A stretch of DNA of 59,612 nucleotides from an uncultured Prevotella sp. (lineage in GTDB: Bacteria > Bacteroidota > Bacteroidia > Bacteroidales > Bacteroidaceae): contig CAMNPM010000009.1 in the NCBI GenBank assembly GCA_946548065.1, positions 1-59,612 on the forward strand, written 5' to 3'. Within the stretch, counting starts at the first letter, position 1; the number at the start of each line of letters is the position of its first letter. Below are positions 9,139 to 16,742 of the stretch, one piece after another. The notes beneath the pieces were generated by a model. It was not told the DNA's origin. It did no database searches and saw nothing but the letters and a program-made list of their open reading frames with translations. The translations under genes and the position numbers were made by a program.

Positions 9139-9675
9139 ATGAAAATATGTGTATTTTGTTCTGCAAATCAGCAGATTGACCCTGATTTCTTTACGAAGAC
9201 AAGGGAGTTAGGCAAGTGGCTTAGTAGTGAGGGCCATACCTTAGTATATGGTGGTGTGAACTGTGGCCTGATGGAGTGTGTGGCAAAGGGAGTCCGCGAA
9301 GCCGGTGGGCGCACCATTGGCGTGATTCCCCAGATTATTGAGAAGAACGGACGTATCTCGGAGCATGTGGATGTCGAGATGCTGTGCGACAACCTCAGCG
9401 ACCGCAAGCAGCTGATGCTCGACCAGAGTGATGCCTTCATCGCGTTGCCGGGTGGGGTGGGTACGCTCGACGAGATATTCACCATTGTTGCCTCTGCCAC
9501 TATCGGATACCACGCCAAGCGCGTCATCCTTTACAACATGAAAGGCTATTGGGACAGTCTCACAGCCCTGTTGGACGATCTCCAGACACGGGGTGCGATA
9601 CGTGGCGACTGGCACAGCTATATCGGTGTGGCCAGCAGCCTTGATGAAGTTGTAGAGTTGTTAGCGCAGCTTTAG
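9139..9675 (+). CDS. LOG family protein (nucleotide 5'-monophosphate phosphoribohydrolase type)
   Basis: 178-aa Rossmann-like protein of the lonely-guy family, which hydrolyses cytokinin-type or purine nucleotide monophosphates to base and ribose 5-phosphate. The signature PGGVGTLDE is at 104-112, and the preceding arginine (DRK, about 88-90) is also conserved. An in-frame extension back to 8998 exists, but it overlaps the helicase gene and contains the promoter element at 9123-9130. The ATG giving MKICVFCSA is therefore the start. Its 3' end overlaps convergent ybeY by 15 bp. Cellular substrate unknown. Confidence 0.9.
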   Translation: MKICVFCSANQQIDPDFFTKTRELGKWLSSEGHTLVYGGVNCGLMECVAKGVREAGGRTIGVIPQIIEKNGRISEHVDVEMLCDNLSDRKQLMLDQSDAFIALPGGVGTLDEIFTIVASATIGYHAKRVILYNMKGYWDSLTALLDDLQTRGAIRGDWHSYIGVASSLDEVVELLAQL

Positions 9676-10071
9676 TGCCGCATTCTCGGCAGCCTCCATC
9701 TGCTCGCGCTCGCCGGGGCCTTTGTCGTTCAGCCCGCAGAGGTGCAGGATGCCGTGTATGATGACGCGGTGCAGCTCTTCGTCGTAGTCCTTGTCGAAGA
9801 GCTGGGCATTAGAGCGAACGGTATCAAGTGAAATCACCAGGTCGCCATTCAGTGTGTCGCCTTCATCATAGTCGAAGGTGATGATGTCGGTATAGTAGTC
9901 GTGTCCCAGGTATTCGCGGTTCACCTCCAGGATGTGCTCGTCGTCGCAGAACAGGTAGCCCACCTCGCCAACCTTCTTGCCGTATGTGGCGGCCACACGG
10001 CGAATCCACGCAGTGGTCTCGCGGCGTTTGATGGCAGGGAACTTAACGTTTTCTGTGTTATAGGTAATCAT
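9661..10071 (-). CDS. ybeY: Endoribonuclease YbeY (16S rRNA maturation)
   Basis: 136-aa zinc-dependent single-strand endoribonuclease family needed for 16S rRNA 3'-end maturation and ribosome quality control. The metal-binding motif is HGILHLCGLND with His106 and His110. The third ligand position, usually His in HLxGYDH, is Asp116; I recall a similar Lys-Asp variant as common in Bacteroidales homologues. It overlaps coaD by 4 nt, so translation is probably coupled in a ruvB-coaD-ybeY operon. Confidence 0.92.
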   Translation of the reverse strand: MITYNTENVKFPAIKRRETTAWIRRVAATYGKKVGEVGYLFCDDEHILEVNREYLGHDYYTDIITFDYDEGDTLNGDLVISLDTVRSNAQLFDKDYDEELHRVIIHGILHLCGLNDKGPGEREQMEAAENAALKLR

Positions 10072-10517
10072 TGCTTATGCGGTAAAAATACGGTTGTGTC
10101 TACTCCAAAATGCTCCAACTCGCGCACCATCGAACTGCTGATGCTGCTATACTGGGGCTCTGAATACAGCAAGATAGTCTCTATGCCGCTGAGCATGCGA
10201 TTGATGTCAGCCTGCTCGCGCTCATACTCGAAGTCCTTTGCCGAGCGCACTCCTTTCACGATGAAATGGGCGTTTTCTGTCTTTGCAAAGTCTACGGCCA
10301 GCCCATAATAGGGCTTCACCTCAATGCGAGGCTCGTCTGCGTAGAGGATGCTGATAGCCCTCATCCGTTCTTCGGCCGAGGGCATGCCGGGCTTGTGTAC
10401 TTGGTCGCCCACTACACCGATGACCAGACGGTCGAACAGCGGCAGGGCGCGCTTCACAATGCTGTCGTGTCCCACCGTAAAGGGATTGAAACTTCCAACG
10501 AATATTCCAGTTCTCAT
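10068..10517 (-). CDS. coaD: Phosphopantetheine adenylyltransferase CoaD
   Basis: About 149 aa. It transfers AMP from ATP to 4'-phosphopantetheine, giving dephospho-CoA, the penultimate step of CoA synthesis. The nucleotidyltransferase motif GSFNPFTVGH is at the N-terminus and the C-terminal ISSSMVREL segment (ISSTxxR-like motif) is present. A longer frame begins at a TTG (10535), but that extension lies in a tandem repeat. The ATG at 10517 (MRTGIFVGSFNP) matches family length. The 49-nt gap behind ruvB is filled by the 14-bp repeats. Confidence 0.94.
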   Translation of the reverse strand: MRTGIFVGSFNPFTVGHDSIVKRALPLFDRLVIGVVGDQVHKPGMPSAEERMRAISILYADEPRIEVKPYYGLAVDFAKTENAHFIVKGVRSAKDFEYEREQADINRMLSGIETILLYSEPQYSSISSSMVRELEHFGVDTTVFLPHKQ

Positions 10518-10525
10518 ATCACTCT

Positions 10526-10558
10526 CAACTCTCAATTGTCAACTCTCAATTGTCAACT
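10526..10558. repeat. 14-bp tandem repeat in the ruvB-coaD gap
   Basis: CAACTCTCAATTGT occurs at 10526-10539 and 10540-10553, followed by a partial copy (CAACT). AATTGT/CAATT gives each unit weak internal symmetry. No function is evident. Confidence 0.7.
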
Positions 10559-10566
10559 TTCTCCCC

Positions 10567-11604
10567 TCACTCAAACAGTGTCGGCTCCATGATGTTGCCC
10601 GAATAGGGATTGCGCCCGAAGTGCTTGTAGGCCAGCTCTGTCACCATGCGCCCGCGCGGCGTACGCTTGATGAATCCCTCCATGATGAGGAACGGCTCAT
10701 ACACCTCCTCCACCGTGCCGGCATCCTCGCCAATGGCTGTCGCAATGGTGGTGATGCCCACCGGGCCGCCCCTGAACTTGTCGATGATGGTCAGCAGGAT
10801 GCGGTTGTCTATCTCGTCCAGTCCATACTGGTCGATGTTCAGAGCCGTCAGCGCTATCTTGGTGATGCTGGTGTCTATCTTACCCGTGCCCTTCACCTGT
10901 GCAAAGTCGCGCACCCGTCGGAGCAGGGCATTGGCTATACGGGGTGTTCCTCGCGACCGACGGGCTATCTCCAGCGAGGCTTCAGACGTAATGGGTACGC
11001 GCAGGATACTGGCCGAGCGCTCGATGATGCGCTGCAGCGTCTGGGGTTCATAGTACTGCAAGTGCATGTTGATGCCGAAGCGGGCTCGCAGTGGTGCCGT
11101 CAGCAGTCCGCTTCGTGTGGTGGCTCCCACCAGCGTAAACGGGTTCAGGTCTATCTGTATCGAGCGAGCCGAAGGACCTTTGTCTATCATAATGTCGATG
11201 CGGTAGTCCTCCATTGCCGAGTATAGATACTCCTCCACTACTGGTGACAGGCGGTGAATCTCGTCAATGAACAGCACGTCGTTCTTCTCCAGCGAGGTCA
11301 GGATTCCCGCCAGGTCGCCTGGCTTGTCGAGCACGGGGCCTGAAGTAATCTTAAAGCCCACGCCCAGCTCGTTGGCTATGATGTTCGACAGGGTAGTCTT
11401 TCCCAGTCCAGGAGGGCCATGCAGCAGCACGTGGTCAAGCGGTTCGCCACGATACTTGGCAGCTTCGACAAACACCTCCAGGTTCTCTACCACCTTCTGC
11501 TGACCGCTGAAGTCGTTGAACGACAGCGGGCGCAGGGCGTTCTCGAACTCCTTTTCGCTCGACGACAACTGCTCTTGTCGGATGTCAAAATCTTCGTCCA
11601 TCAT
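10567..11604 (-). CDS. ruvB: Holliday junction branch migration helicase RuvB
   Basis: 345-aa AAA+ motor that, with RuvA, drives branch migration of Holliday junctions. Walker A ([11 protein letters not shown]), Walker B (FIDEIHRL), the sensor segment GATTRSGLL and the C-terminal winged helix with the RTPRGR segment are all present. The frame opens further back to 11637, but that part spans the -7 element at 11627-11634, so the start is one of the two adjacent ATGs at 11604/11601. ruvA and ruvC are not in the window. Confidence 0.96.
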   Translation of the reverse strand: MMDEDFDIRQEQLSSSEKEFENALRPLSFNDFSGQQKVVENLEVFVEAAKYRGEPLDHVLLHGPPGLGKTTLSNIIANELGVGFKITSGPVLDKPGDLAGILTSLEKNDVLFIDEIHRLSPVVEEYLYSAMEDYRIDIMIDKGPSARSIQIDLNPFTLVGATTRSGLLTAPLRARFGINMHLQYYEPQTLQRIIERSASILRVPITSEASLEIARRSRGTPRIANALLRRVRDFAQVKGTGKIDTSITKIALTALNIDQYGLDEIDNRILLTIIDKFRGGPVGITTIATAIGEDAGTVEEVYEPFLIMEGFIKRTPRGRMVTELAYKHFGRNPYSGNIMEPTLFE

Positions 11605-11626
11605 TATTTCTCTTCTCTTTGGAGTG

Positions 11627-11634
11627 CAAAGATA
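11627..11634 (-). promoter_or_regulatory. -7 promoter element for ruvB-coaD-ybeY
   Basis: TATCTTTG on the minus strand, 22 nt before the ATG at 11604, with a purine-rich stretch (AAAGAGAAGAGAA) between them. Confidence 0.65.
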
Positions 11635-11677
11635 CAAAGAAATAAGAAAAAAGAAATAAGAATTAAGATTTATTTCG

Positions 11678-11685
11678 TAACTTTG
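11678..11685 (+). promoter_or_regulatory. Possible extra -7 element in the ruvB/CE2 gap
   Basis: TAACTTTG on the + strand, 186 nt before the CE2 esterase ATG. The gap 11638-11870 otherwise holds the nearer element at 11837-11844 and no convincing gene. This may be a second, distal promoter. Confidence 0.35.
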
Positions 11686-11836
11686 GATGAAATCGAATAC
11701 AGAATACAGTTTTCAGGCGGGCAGACATGTACAATACGCCTATCGCTGAAGGAAAATGGCCAAAAGATGGCCCATCTTTTCTTTGTTTATTTGCGTTAAT
11801 TTACGAAAAATGCTTTTTTGTTTCAGCATTATTTTG

Positions 11837-11844
11837 TAATTTTG
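11837..11844 (+). promoter_or_regulatory. -7 promoter element for the CE2 esterase
   Basis: TAATTTTG 26 nt before the ATG at 11871. A TTTG at 11817-11820 could serve as the -33 element, though the spacing (16 nt) is short. Confidence 0.55.
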
Positions 11845-11870
11845 TACACACTAAACTCAAAAACCTATTT

Positions 11871-12971
11871 ATGAAACGTTTATTCTTTGCTTTTCTGGTG
11901 TCTCTAAGCACCTTTGTTTGCACTGCCAGCACTACACTTCCCTTGCAGGGCACAGTCGTAACACCCACCGATAAGAACATCCAGTATGTGGGGCGCATCT
12001 GTTTTGACAACCCAGAGCGCCCACGCTTCACGTTTCCCGGCACACAGGTCAACTGTTGCTTTACGGGTACCTCTATCAAGCTCTGGGGTAAGCCCCGCAG
12101 CGGCTACTATATGGCACAGATTGACGGAGCAGAGCCTTTCAAGGTCAGTCTGATGGGCGAGCGCGACTCGGTGGTCACGCTGGCTGCCGCTCTGCCTCAG
12201 GGCTGTCACACGCTGCGCCTGATGTATGTCATTGAGGGCTATGAGCTCAAGCCCGACTTCCGCGGTTTCATCCTCGACCAGGGCGCCACCTTGCTCCCGC
12301 CGCCAGCCTTGCCCACAAGAACCATCGAATTCATCGGCAACAGCATTACCTGTGGCTACGGCAACGAAGCCATCGTGGCCAGCGACCCCTTCGAGTATGA
12401 GACCGAGAACCACTATCTGACCTATGCCCAGCTTTCCTGCCGCGCCTTAGGAGCGGTAGCTCACGTGGTGGCCCGCTCGGGTATTGGTGTCTATCGCAGC
12501 TACGACGGGCCGAAGACCGGAACGCCCGACAATGTGATGACCACTGAGTATGAATACACCAACCTCTACGACCGCTCCGAGCGCTGGGACTTCTCGCGCT
12601 ATCAGCCACAGCTGGTGTGCATCAACCTGGGTACCAACGACCTGTCTACCAACAACTACGATGTCAAGTTGCTGAAGGCCGCCTACAAGAAGTTCCTCAC
12701 TCAGGTGCGCAGCCACAACCCCAAGGCTAAGATTGTCTATCTGTGTGGCTCGATGCTCAACGGCAAGGAGCTGGACATTGCCCGCCAGACGCTGAACGAG
12801 GTGGTAGGCGAGGCCCACAAGGCTGGCGACACTGAAGTCTATCGCTTCGACTTCACTCCCCAGACGGGCGACCTGATGTACGGAGCCTCCTGGCATCCCA
12901 GCCTCTGGCAGCATCAGAAGATGGCCGGAGAGCTTACTGCCTATCTCCGCCAGCTCATGAAGTGGCGGTAA
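11871..12971 (+). CDS. Exported SGNH esterase, carbohydrate esterase family 2 type
   Basis: 366-aa secreted acetylesterase. After a signal peptide (MKRLFFAFLVSLSTFVCTAS) comes a beta-sandwich domain (about 25-140), then an SGNH domain with the nucleophile motif GNSIT (Ser158), GTND, and the catalytic His in ASWHP near the C-terminus. This jelly-roll plus SGNH order is that of CE2 enzymes, which remove acetyl groups from xylan or mannan and can transesterify. The frame is open back to 11727, but the promoter at 11837-11844 and the signal peptide fix the start at 11871. No polysaccharide operon adjoins it. Confidence 0.85.
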   Translation: MKRLFFAFLVSLSTFVCTASTTLPLQGTVVTPTDKNIQYVGRICFDNPERPRFTFPGTQVNCCFTGTSIKLWGKPRSGYYMAQIDGAEPFKVSLMGERDSVVTLAAALPQGCHTLRLMYVIEGYELKPDFRGFILDQGATLLPPPALPTRTIEFIGNSITCGYGNEAIVASDPFEYETENHYLTYAQLSCRALGAVAHVVARSGIGVYRSYDGPKTGTPDNVMTTEYEYTNLYDRSERWDFSRYQPQLVCINLGTNDLSTNNYDVKLLKAAYKKFLTQVRSHNPKAKIVYLCGSMLNGKELDIARQTLNEVVGEAHKAGDTEVYRFDFTPQTGDLMYGASWHPSLWQHQKMAGELTAYLRQLMKWR

Positions 12972-12973
12972 TT

Positions 12974-12998
12974 CACTTCTTAGCTACAAAGAAGTGAG
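12974..12998. terminator. Hairpin between convergent CE2 esterase and dusB
   Basis: 9-bp perfect stem TCACTTCTT/AAGAAGTGA with a 7-nt loop, lying in the 36-bp gap between the two gene ends. No strong T-tract follows. Confidence 0.55.
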
Positions 12999-13007
12999 CG
13001 AATGAAC

Positions 13008-13955
13008 TTATCGCAGTTGCTCGCGACAACGCTCAAGGATGGCCAGCAGGTCGTCCTTTTTTTCTGCCCGCAGCATCTGGATGCGCGTCTCGCGGAAGTT
13101 GGGAATGCCCTTGAAGACGGGAGTGGCTGCCAGGTGGCGGCGCGTATGCAGGATGCCCCGATATTCGTCGATGCGCTCCACATTGATGCGCAGCTGTTCC
13201 TCCAAGACGTCAATCTTCTCGTCGAGCGTCAGCTCCTTGCGGCTGAAGATCCACGGACAGCCAAACGTGGCACGGCCTATCATCACGGCATCTACGCCAT
13301 AGGTGTCGAAGGCCCGGTCGGCATCCTGCAGCGAGCGGATGTCGCCGTTGCCTATAATGGGAATATGGATGCGGGGATTGCGCTTCACCTCGCCAATCAG
13401 GGTCCAGTCGGCCTCGCCGGTGTACATCTGGCTACGTGTGCGCCCGTGAATGGTCAGGGCCTGGATGCCACAGTCCTGCAACTGCTCGGCCAGCTCGCAG
13501 ATGACGAGCTGCTCGTGGTTCCACCCCAGGCGGGTCTTGGCGGTCACGGGCAGCTTGACGGCCTCAACCACCTTGCGGGTTATCTCCAGCATCTTGGGAA
13601 TGTTCTGCAGCATACCGGCTCCGGCTCCCTTGCCAGCCACCTTCTTCACCGGACAGCCGAAGTTCAGGTCGATGATGTCCGGACCGGCCTGTTCCACTAT
13701 CTTGGCAGCCTCCACCATGGCCTCTACGTCGCGACCGTAGATCTGGATGCCGACAGGACGCTCCTCGTCGCTGATGGTCAGCTTGCTGACCGTCGACTTC
13801 ACATCGCGCACCAGGGCTTCGGCCGACACAAACTCGGTGTACACCATCGCTGCCCCAAACCGCTTACACAGCATACGGAAACCTATATCCGTCACGTCTT
13901 CCATGGGGGCCAGGAAGACCGGACGCTCACCATAATCTATTGTTCCTATCTTCAT
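13008..13955 (-). CDS. dusB: tRNA dihydrouridine synthase DusB
   Basis: 315-aa FMN-dependent TIM-barrel enzyme reducing uridines in the tRNA D-loop. Visible motifs: the N-terminal FLAPMEDVTD, the catalytic cysteine in NFGCPVKK, MIGRATFGCPW near the barrel end, and a helical C-terminal domain. The ATG at 13955 lies only 8 nt after a -7 element. It is transcribed alone, divergently from the periplasmic-binding/AraC regulator. Confidence 0.93.
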   Translation of the reverse strand: MKIGTIDYGERPVFLAPMEDVTDIGFRMLCKRFGAAMVYTEFVSAEALVRDVKSTVSKLTISDEERPVGIQIYGRDVEAMVEAAKIVEQAGPDIIDLNFGCPVKKVAGKGAGAGMLQNIPKMLEITRKVVEAVKLPVTAKTRLGWNHEQLVICELAEQLQDCGIQALTIHGRTRSQMYTGEADWTLIGEVKRNPRIHIPIIGNGDIRSLQDADRAFDTYGVDAVMIGRATFGCPWIFSRKELTLDEKIDVLEEQLRINVERIDEYRGILHTRRHLAATPVFKGIPNFRETRIQMLRAEKKDDLLAILERCREQLR

Positions 13956-13963
13956 TTCGAGTG

Positions 13964-13971
13964 CAAAAGTA
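13964..13971 (-). promoter_or_regulatory. -7 promoter element for dusB
   Basis: TACTTTTG on the minus strand with 8 nt to the ATG, the same short spacing as at the LOG gene, suggesting a nearly leaderless mRNA. Confidence 0.6.
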
Positions 13972-14015
13972 CAAATAAAATCTTATTTCTCTTTCTTCTT
14001 TTCCCAAATAATTCG

Positions 14016-14023
14016 TAACTTTG
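14016..14023 (+). promoter_or_regulatory. -7 promoter element for the membrane AraC regulator
   Basis: TAACTTTG on the + strand, 30 nt before the ATG at 14054, back to back with the dusB promoter about 45 bp away. Confidence 0.6.
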
Positions 14024-14053
14024 CACTCGTAAATATCCAACTGTCATGTCTTG

Positions 14054-15670
14054 ATGATGAAAAAACTATTAAACAACATCATTCCCTTCTTAGCATTACT
14101 AATCTGTGCAAGCTGTTCGCAGGAAAAGCCGCGCTACGTGATAGGCATATCGCAGTGTTCTGCCGACATCTGGCGCGAGAAACAGAATGCCGAGCTTCGC
14201 ATGGACACCTATTTCCAGGATGGCGTGGAGCTTCGCTTTGCGGCGGCCCATGACAGCGACGAGCGACAAATCCAGCAGATTGACAGTCTGGTGGCAACAG
14301 GCATCGACCTGCTGATTGTGGCTCCCAATCAGGTGCAGACCATCTCGCCGGCTATCGACCGGACCTACGACAGCGGGATACCGGTTATCGTCTTTGAGCG
14401 CAAGACCAATTCGCGGAAGTACACGGCCTTCATGTCGGCCGACAACTATGAGATGGGCCGTCAGATGGGCGAGTTTATAGCCTCGCAGCTCGGTGGCCGC
14501 GGTGTGGTGATGGAGGTGAAGGGTCTGAAGGGTTCGTCGCCGGCCATCGAGCGGCACAATGGTTTTGCCGACGCCATGAAGCGCTACCCCGACATCCGTC
14601 TTGCAGCCGTGCTGGACGGCGACTGGACCGAAGAGAGTGCCTATAAGAAGGTGAAGGGCTACGAAGGCGACCTGAGCGGCGTCGACTTCGTCTTCGCACA
14701 GAACGACCGCATGGCGATGGGCGCCCGCAAGGCGCTGGCGGAAAGGACGGAGGTGAGCAAGGACAGGCTTATCCGCTACTGCGGCATCGACGGACTGCCC
14801 GGCGAGGGTGGGGGCATCCAACTGGTGCGCGACTCCATACTGACGGCTTCCTATATCTATCCCACACATGGCGACCAGCTGCTGCAGCTGGCGGTGGACA
14901 TCCTCGACGGCAAGCCTTACGCGAAGGAAACCCGGCTGCAGTCGGCACTGGTCACACGGGAGAATGCTGAGGTGCTGCTGATGCAGGCCGAGGAGATGAT
15001 GCACCAGTCGTCATATCTCGACCAGCTGCGCCAGAAGGCAAACACCTACATGCACCAGCTCGACACGCAGCGCACCATCACGCTGCTGGCTCTCGGCATC
15101 ATCGTCCTGCTCATCGTAGCCATTGTGCTGTTCTATCGCTACCATATCGGCATGATGACCCTGCGCCGCGAACGTGTGGTGAACACCCTGTGGGAGCTGA
15201 AGCCGGAAGAGGTGGCTCCTGCGCCTGCGGAGGCCACGCCGGTGACGGATGCTCCCAGCCAGTCGGACCGTGCTGAGGAGCCGGAGGAGGCTGCGCCCTC
15301 TGAGGACAGCAGCACTGAGCAGGAGGAGAAGGCGGAGCCGGTATTGTCAACTTCGGCCTCGATGTTTATTGCCCGTTTCAAGGAGGTTGTAGAATCTCGG
15401 TTGGAAGACAGCGAGCTCAGTGTGGAAGACTTGGCCGGCGTGATGCACCTCAGCCGCGTACAGCTGTATCGCAAGGTAAAGGCCGTCACGGGTTCCACGC
15501 CCGTAGAGTTGCTGCGCACGGCCCGGCTCAAGCGCGGCTATAGGCTGTTGCTGACCACCGACAAGAGCGTCAGCGAGATAGCCTACGAGGTAGGCTTTAC
15601 GGCCCCCAGCTATTTCACCAAGTGCTTCAAGGAGGAATACGGCCAGCTGCCCGGCGACGTAAAAGAATAA
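14054..15670 (+). CDS. Membrane-spanning regulator: periplasmic sugar-binding domain, TM helix, AraC DNA-binding domain
   Basis: 538-aa one-component transcription factor. An export signal with a possible lipobox (CASC, Cys21) leads into a LacI/ribose-binding-type periplasmic domain (about 27-314; contains the typical FVFAQNDRMAMGA and CGIDGLP segments). It continues through a helical stalk, a TM helix (about 340-361), a long Pro/Glu/Ala/Ser linker (about 385-430) and an AraC helix-turn-helix pair (about 436-538). There is no histidine kinase or receiver, unlike hybrid two-component regulators of Bacteroides. I infer that periplasmic ligand binding controls a membrane-tethered DNA-binding domain. 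The frame opens with TTG at 14051; the ATG at 14054 is preferred. Target genes are unknown. Confidence 0.88.
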   Translation: MMKKLLNNIIPFLALLICASCSQEKPRYVIGISQCSADIWREKQNAELRMDTYFQDGVELRFAAAHDSDERQIQQIDSLVATGIDLLIVAPNQVQTISPAIDRTYDSGIPVIVFERKTNSRKYTAFMSADNYEMGRQMGEFIASQLGGRGVVMEVKGLKGSSPAIERHNGFADAMKRYPDIRLAAVLDGDWTEESAYKKVKGYEGDLSGVDFVFAQNDRMAMGARKALAERTEVSKDRLIRYCGIDGLPGEGGGIQLVRDSILTASYIYPTHGDQLLQLAVDILDGKPYAKETRLQSALVTRENAEVLLMQAEEMMHQSSYLDQLRQKANTYMHQLDTQRTITLLALGIIVLLIVAIVLFYRYHIGMMTLRRERVVNTLWELKPEEVAPAPAEATPVTDAPSQSDRAEEPEEAAPSEDSSTEQEEKAEPVLSTSASMFIARFKEVVESRLEDSELSVEDLAGVMHLSRVQLYRKVKAVTGSTPVELLRTARLKRGYRLLLTTDKSVSEIAYEVGFTAPSYFTKCFKEEYGQLPGDVKE

Positions 15671-15690
15671 CCGTTGCTACTTGTCAACGG
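15671..15690 (+). terminator. Weak hairpin after the AraC regulator
   Basis: CCGTTG/CAACGG 6-bp stem with an 8-nt loop directly after the stop codon, in the gap before the convergent thioesterase gene. No T-tract follows. Confidence 0.35.
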
Positions 15691-15704
15691 GGATGGTCGA
15701 CTGC

Positions 15705-16118
15705 TTACTGGTCAGCGGGGACAGGTGCCTGTTTGCGGTAGCCTATGCCAGTGACGATGCAGAGCAGCTCGCCGTCTTGATTGCTGATGCGCACCTCGGC
15801 ATAGGGCAGCTTGTGATGGTTCACTACTTCGTGCGCCTCGGCAGTAAGCCGGTCGCCTACCTTCGCACTCTTCACGTAGACGATGTTGTTCTCTACCCCA
15901 AACGTCAGTTGTCCGTGACAGTTCATCACGGCGGCAATAGCCAGGTCGGCCAGCGTGAAATAGGCACCGCCCTGACATACTCCACCGGCGTTCAGGTGTT
16001 CCGGGGTCACCTCAAGGCTGGCACGGGCATAGCCCTCGCCAACCTCCTCCAATACACAACCGCTGTTATGGGCGAAGCGATCGTTCTGCGATAGAAATTC
16101 CTTTAGTGTCATTATCAT
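15705..16118 (-). CDS. PaaI/YbgC-like hotdog-fold thioesterase
   Basis: 137-aa hotdog protein, probably an acyl-CoA thioesterase. The segment HLNAGGVCQGGAYFTLAD matches the PaaI-family motif H-N-G-HGG-D, except that the HGG histidine is Gln. The conserved Asp on the central helix remains. ATGs at 16118 and 16112 are both possible. A -7 element at 16249-16256 would give a 130-nt leader. The substrate is unknown and no pathway genes adjoin it. Confidence 0.85.
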   Translation of the reverse strand: MIMTLKEFLSQNDRFAHNSGCVLEEVGEGYARASLEVTPEHLNAGGVCQGGAYFTLADLAIAAVMNCHGQLTFGVENNIVYVKSAKVGDRLTAEAHEVVNHHKLPYAEVRISNQDGELLCIVTGIGYRKQAPVPADQ

Positions 16119-16248
16119 TCGGTAATGTTACGAATAAACGAAAAGTAAACTTCGACCTGTTCTACAGACGGCATACAGGCCATTCTTAGTAAGCTGTTCT
16201 TTATCATTTCTCTGTTTCGTTTATAGTGTTGTTTCTGCTTTCAGTGTG

Positions 16249-16256
16249 CAAAGATA
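16249..16256 (-). promoter_or_regulatory. -7 element upstream of the thioesterase gene
   Basis: TATCTTTG on the minus strand, 130 nt before the ATG at 16118; the leader is unusually long for this window. Confidence 0.45.
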
Positions 16257-16470
16257 CGATTTTTCCGCGACATTGTTGCCGAATCGTCCGGTCTTTTTAG
16301 TAACCGTTAAAAAATAACTTGGTATATTGCCTATACCTAAATATATATTCCTAAAATCCGCAGATAATTTTTCGAGTGTCAGATTTAGCCCTTGCTTGTG
16401 ACGATTGTGTCTGACTCTAGGCTTAGAAACGCTTGACATGACTTTTTGCATCGCTTTAGAGTCGCTTCAG

Positions 16471-16587
16471 GCAGGGAGATGCCATACACATGCCATACAC
16501 ATGCCATACACATACCATACACATACCATACCCTTGAGCATGGCTACAATATGGCATCATAGGGAGAAAACCGAGGCATCTCCCTGC
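16471..16587. repeat. 11-bp tandem repeat (5 copies) inside a 13-bp inverted repeat
   Basis: Five head-to-tail copies of ATGCCATACAC (last two ATACCATAC-) run from 16479 to 16533. They are framed by a perfect 13-bp inverted repeat: GCAGGGAGATGCC at 16471-16483 and its complement at 16575-16587. The first copy overlaps the left arm. A further ATGGCAT at 16552-16558 could pair with any repeat copy. Confidence 0.85.
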
Positions 16588-16642
16588 ATAACCACTACCA
16601 GCTTTTTCCCTGTATATTCTTGGCCTTTTCGATTATTATTCT

Positions 16643-16650
16643 TATATTTG
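16643..16650 (+). promoter_or_regulatory. -7 promoter element for the DUF3089 gene
   Basis: TATATTTG on the + strand, 92 nt before the ATG at 16743. A TTGG at 16619-16622, 20 nt upstream, is a possible -33 element. Confidence 0.5.
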
Positions 16651-16742
16651 CAGCTCTGAAAACAAAATAAAACCATCTATTACACAACAATGGTAAACAG
16701 ATTTATTCTCAACGAAGCTTCCTACATAAAAATGATAGAGTT

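Larger units (their letters stand above)
16119..16742. other. Gene-poor region with repeats and two promoters
   Basis: No convincing gene is present. It holds the thioesterase promoter (16249-16256), a small hairpin GGTATA/TATACC (16321-16337), the tandem-repeat structure at 16471-16587, and the promoter for the DUF3089 gene (16643-16650). An 84-codon frame at 16405-16659 reads straight through the tandem repeats and looks spurious. Confidence 0.6.

Noticed and set aside
11727..11870. N-terminal extension of the CE2 esterase
   Set aside because: It contains the promoter element at 11837-11844, and a proper signal peptide begins at 11871.
16479..16533. CRISPR-like repeats
   Set aside because: Copies are directly adjacent without spacers, so it is a simple tandem repeat.
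16405..16659. 84-codon frame across the tandem repeat
   Set aside because: Its His-Thr-rich centre is produced by the 11-bp repeat and it resembles no protein; the DUF3089 promoter lies in its end.
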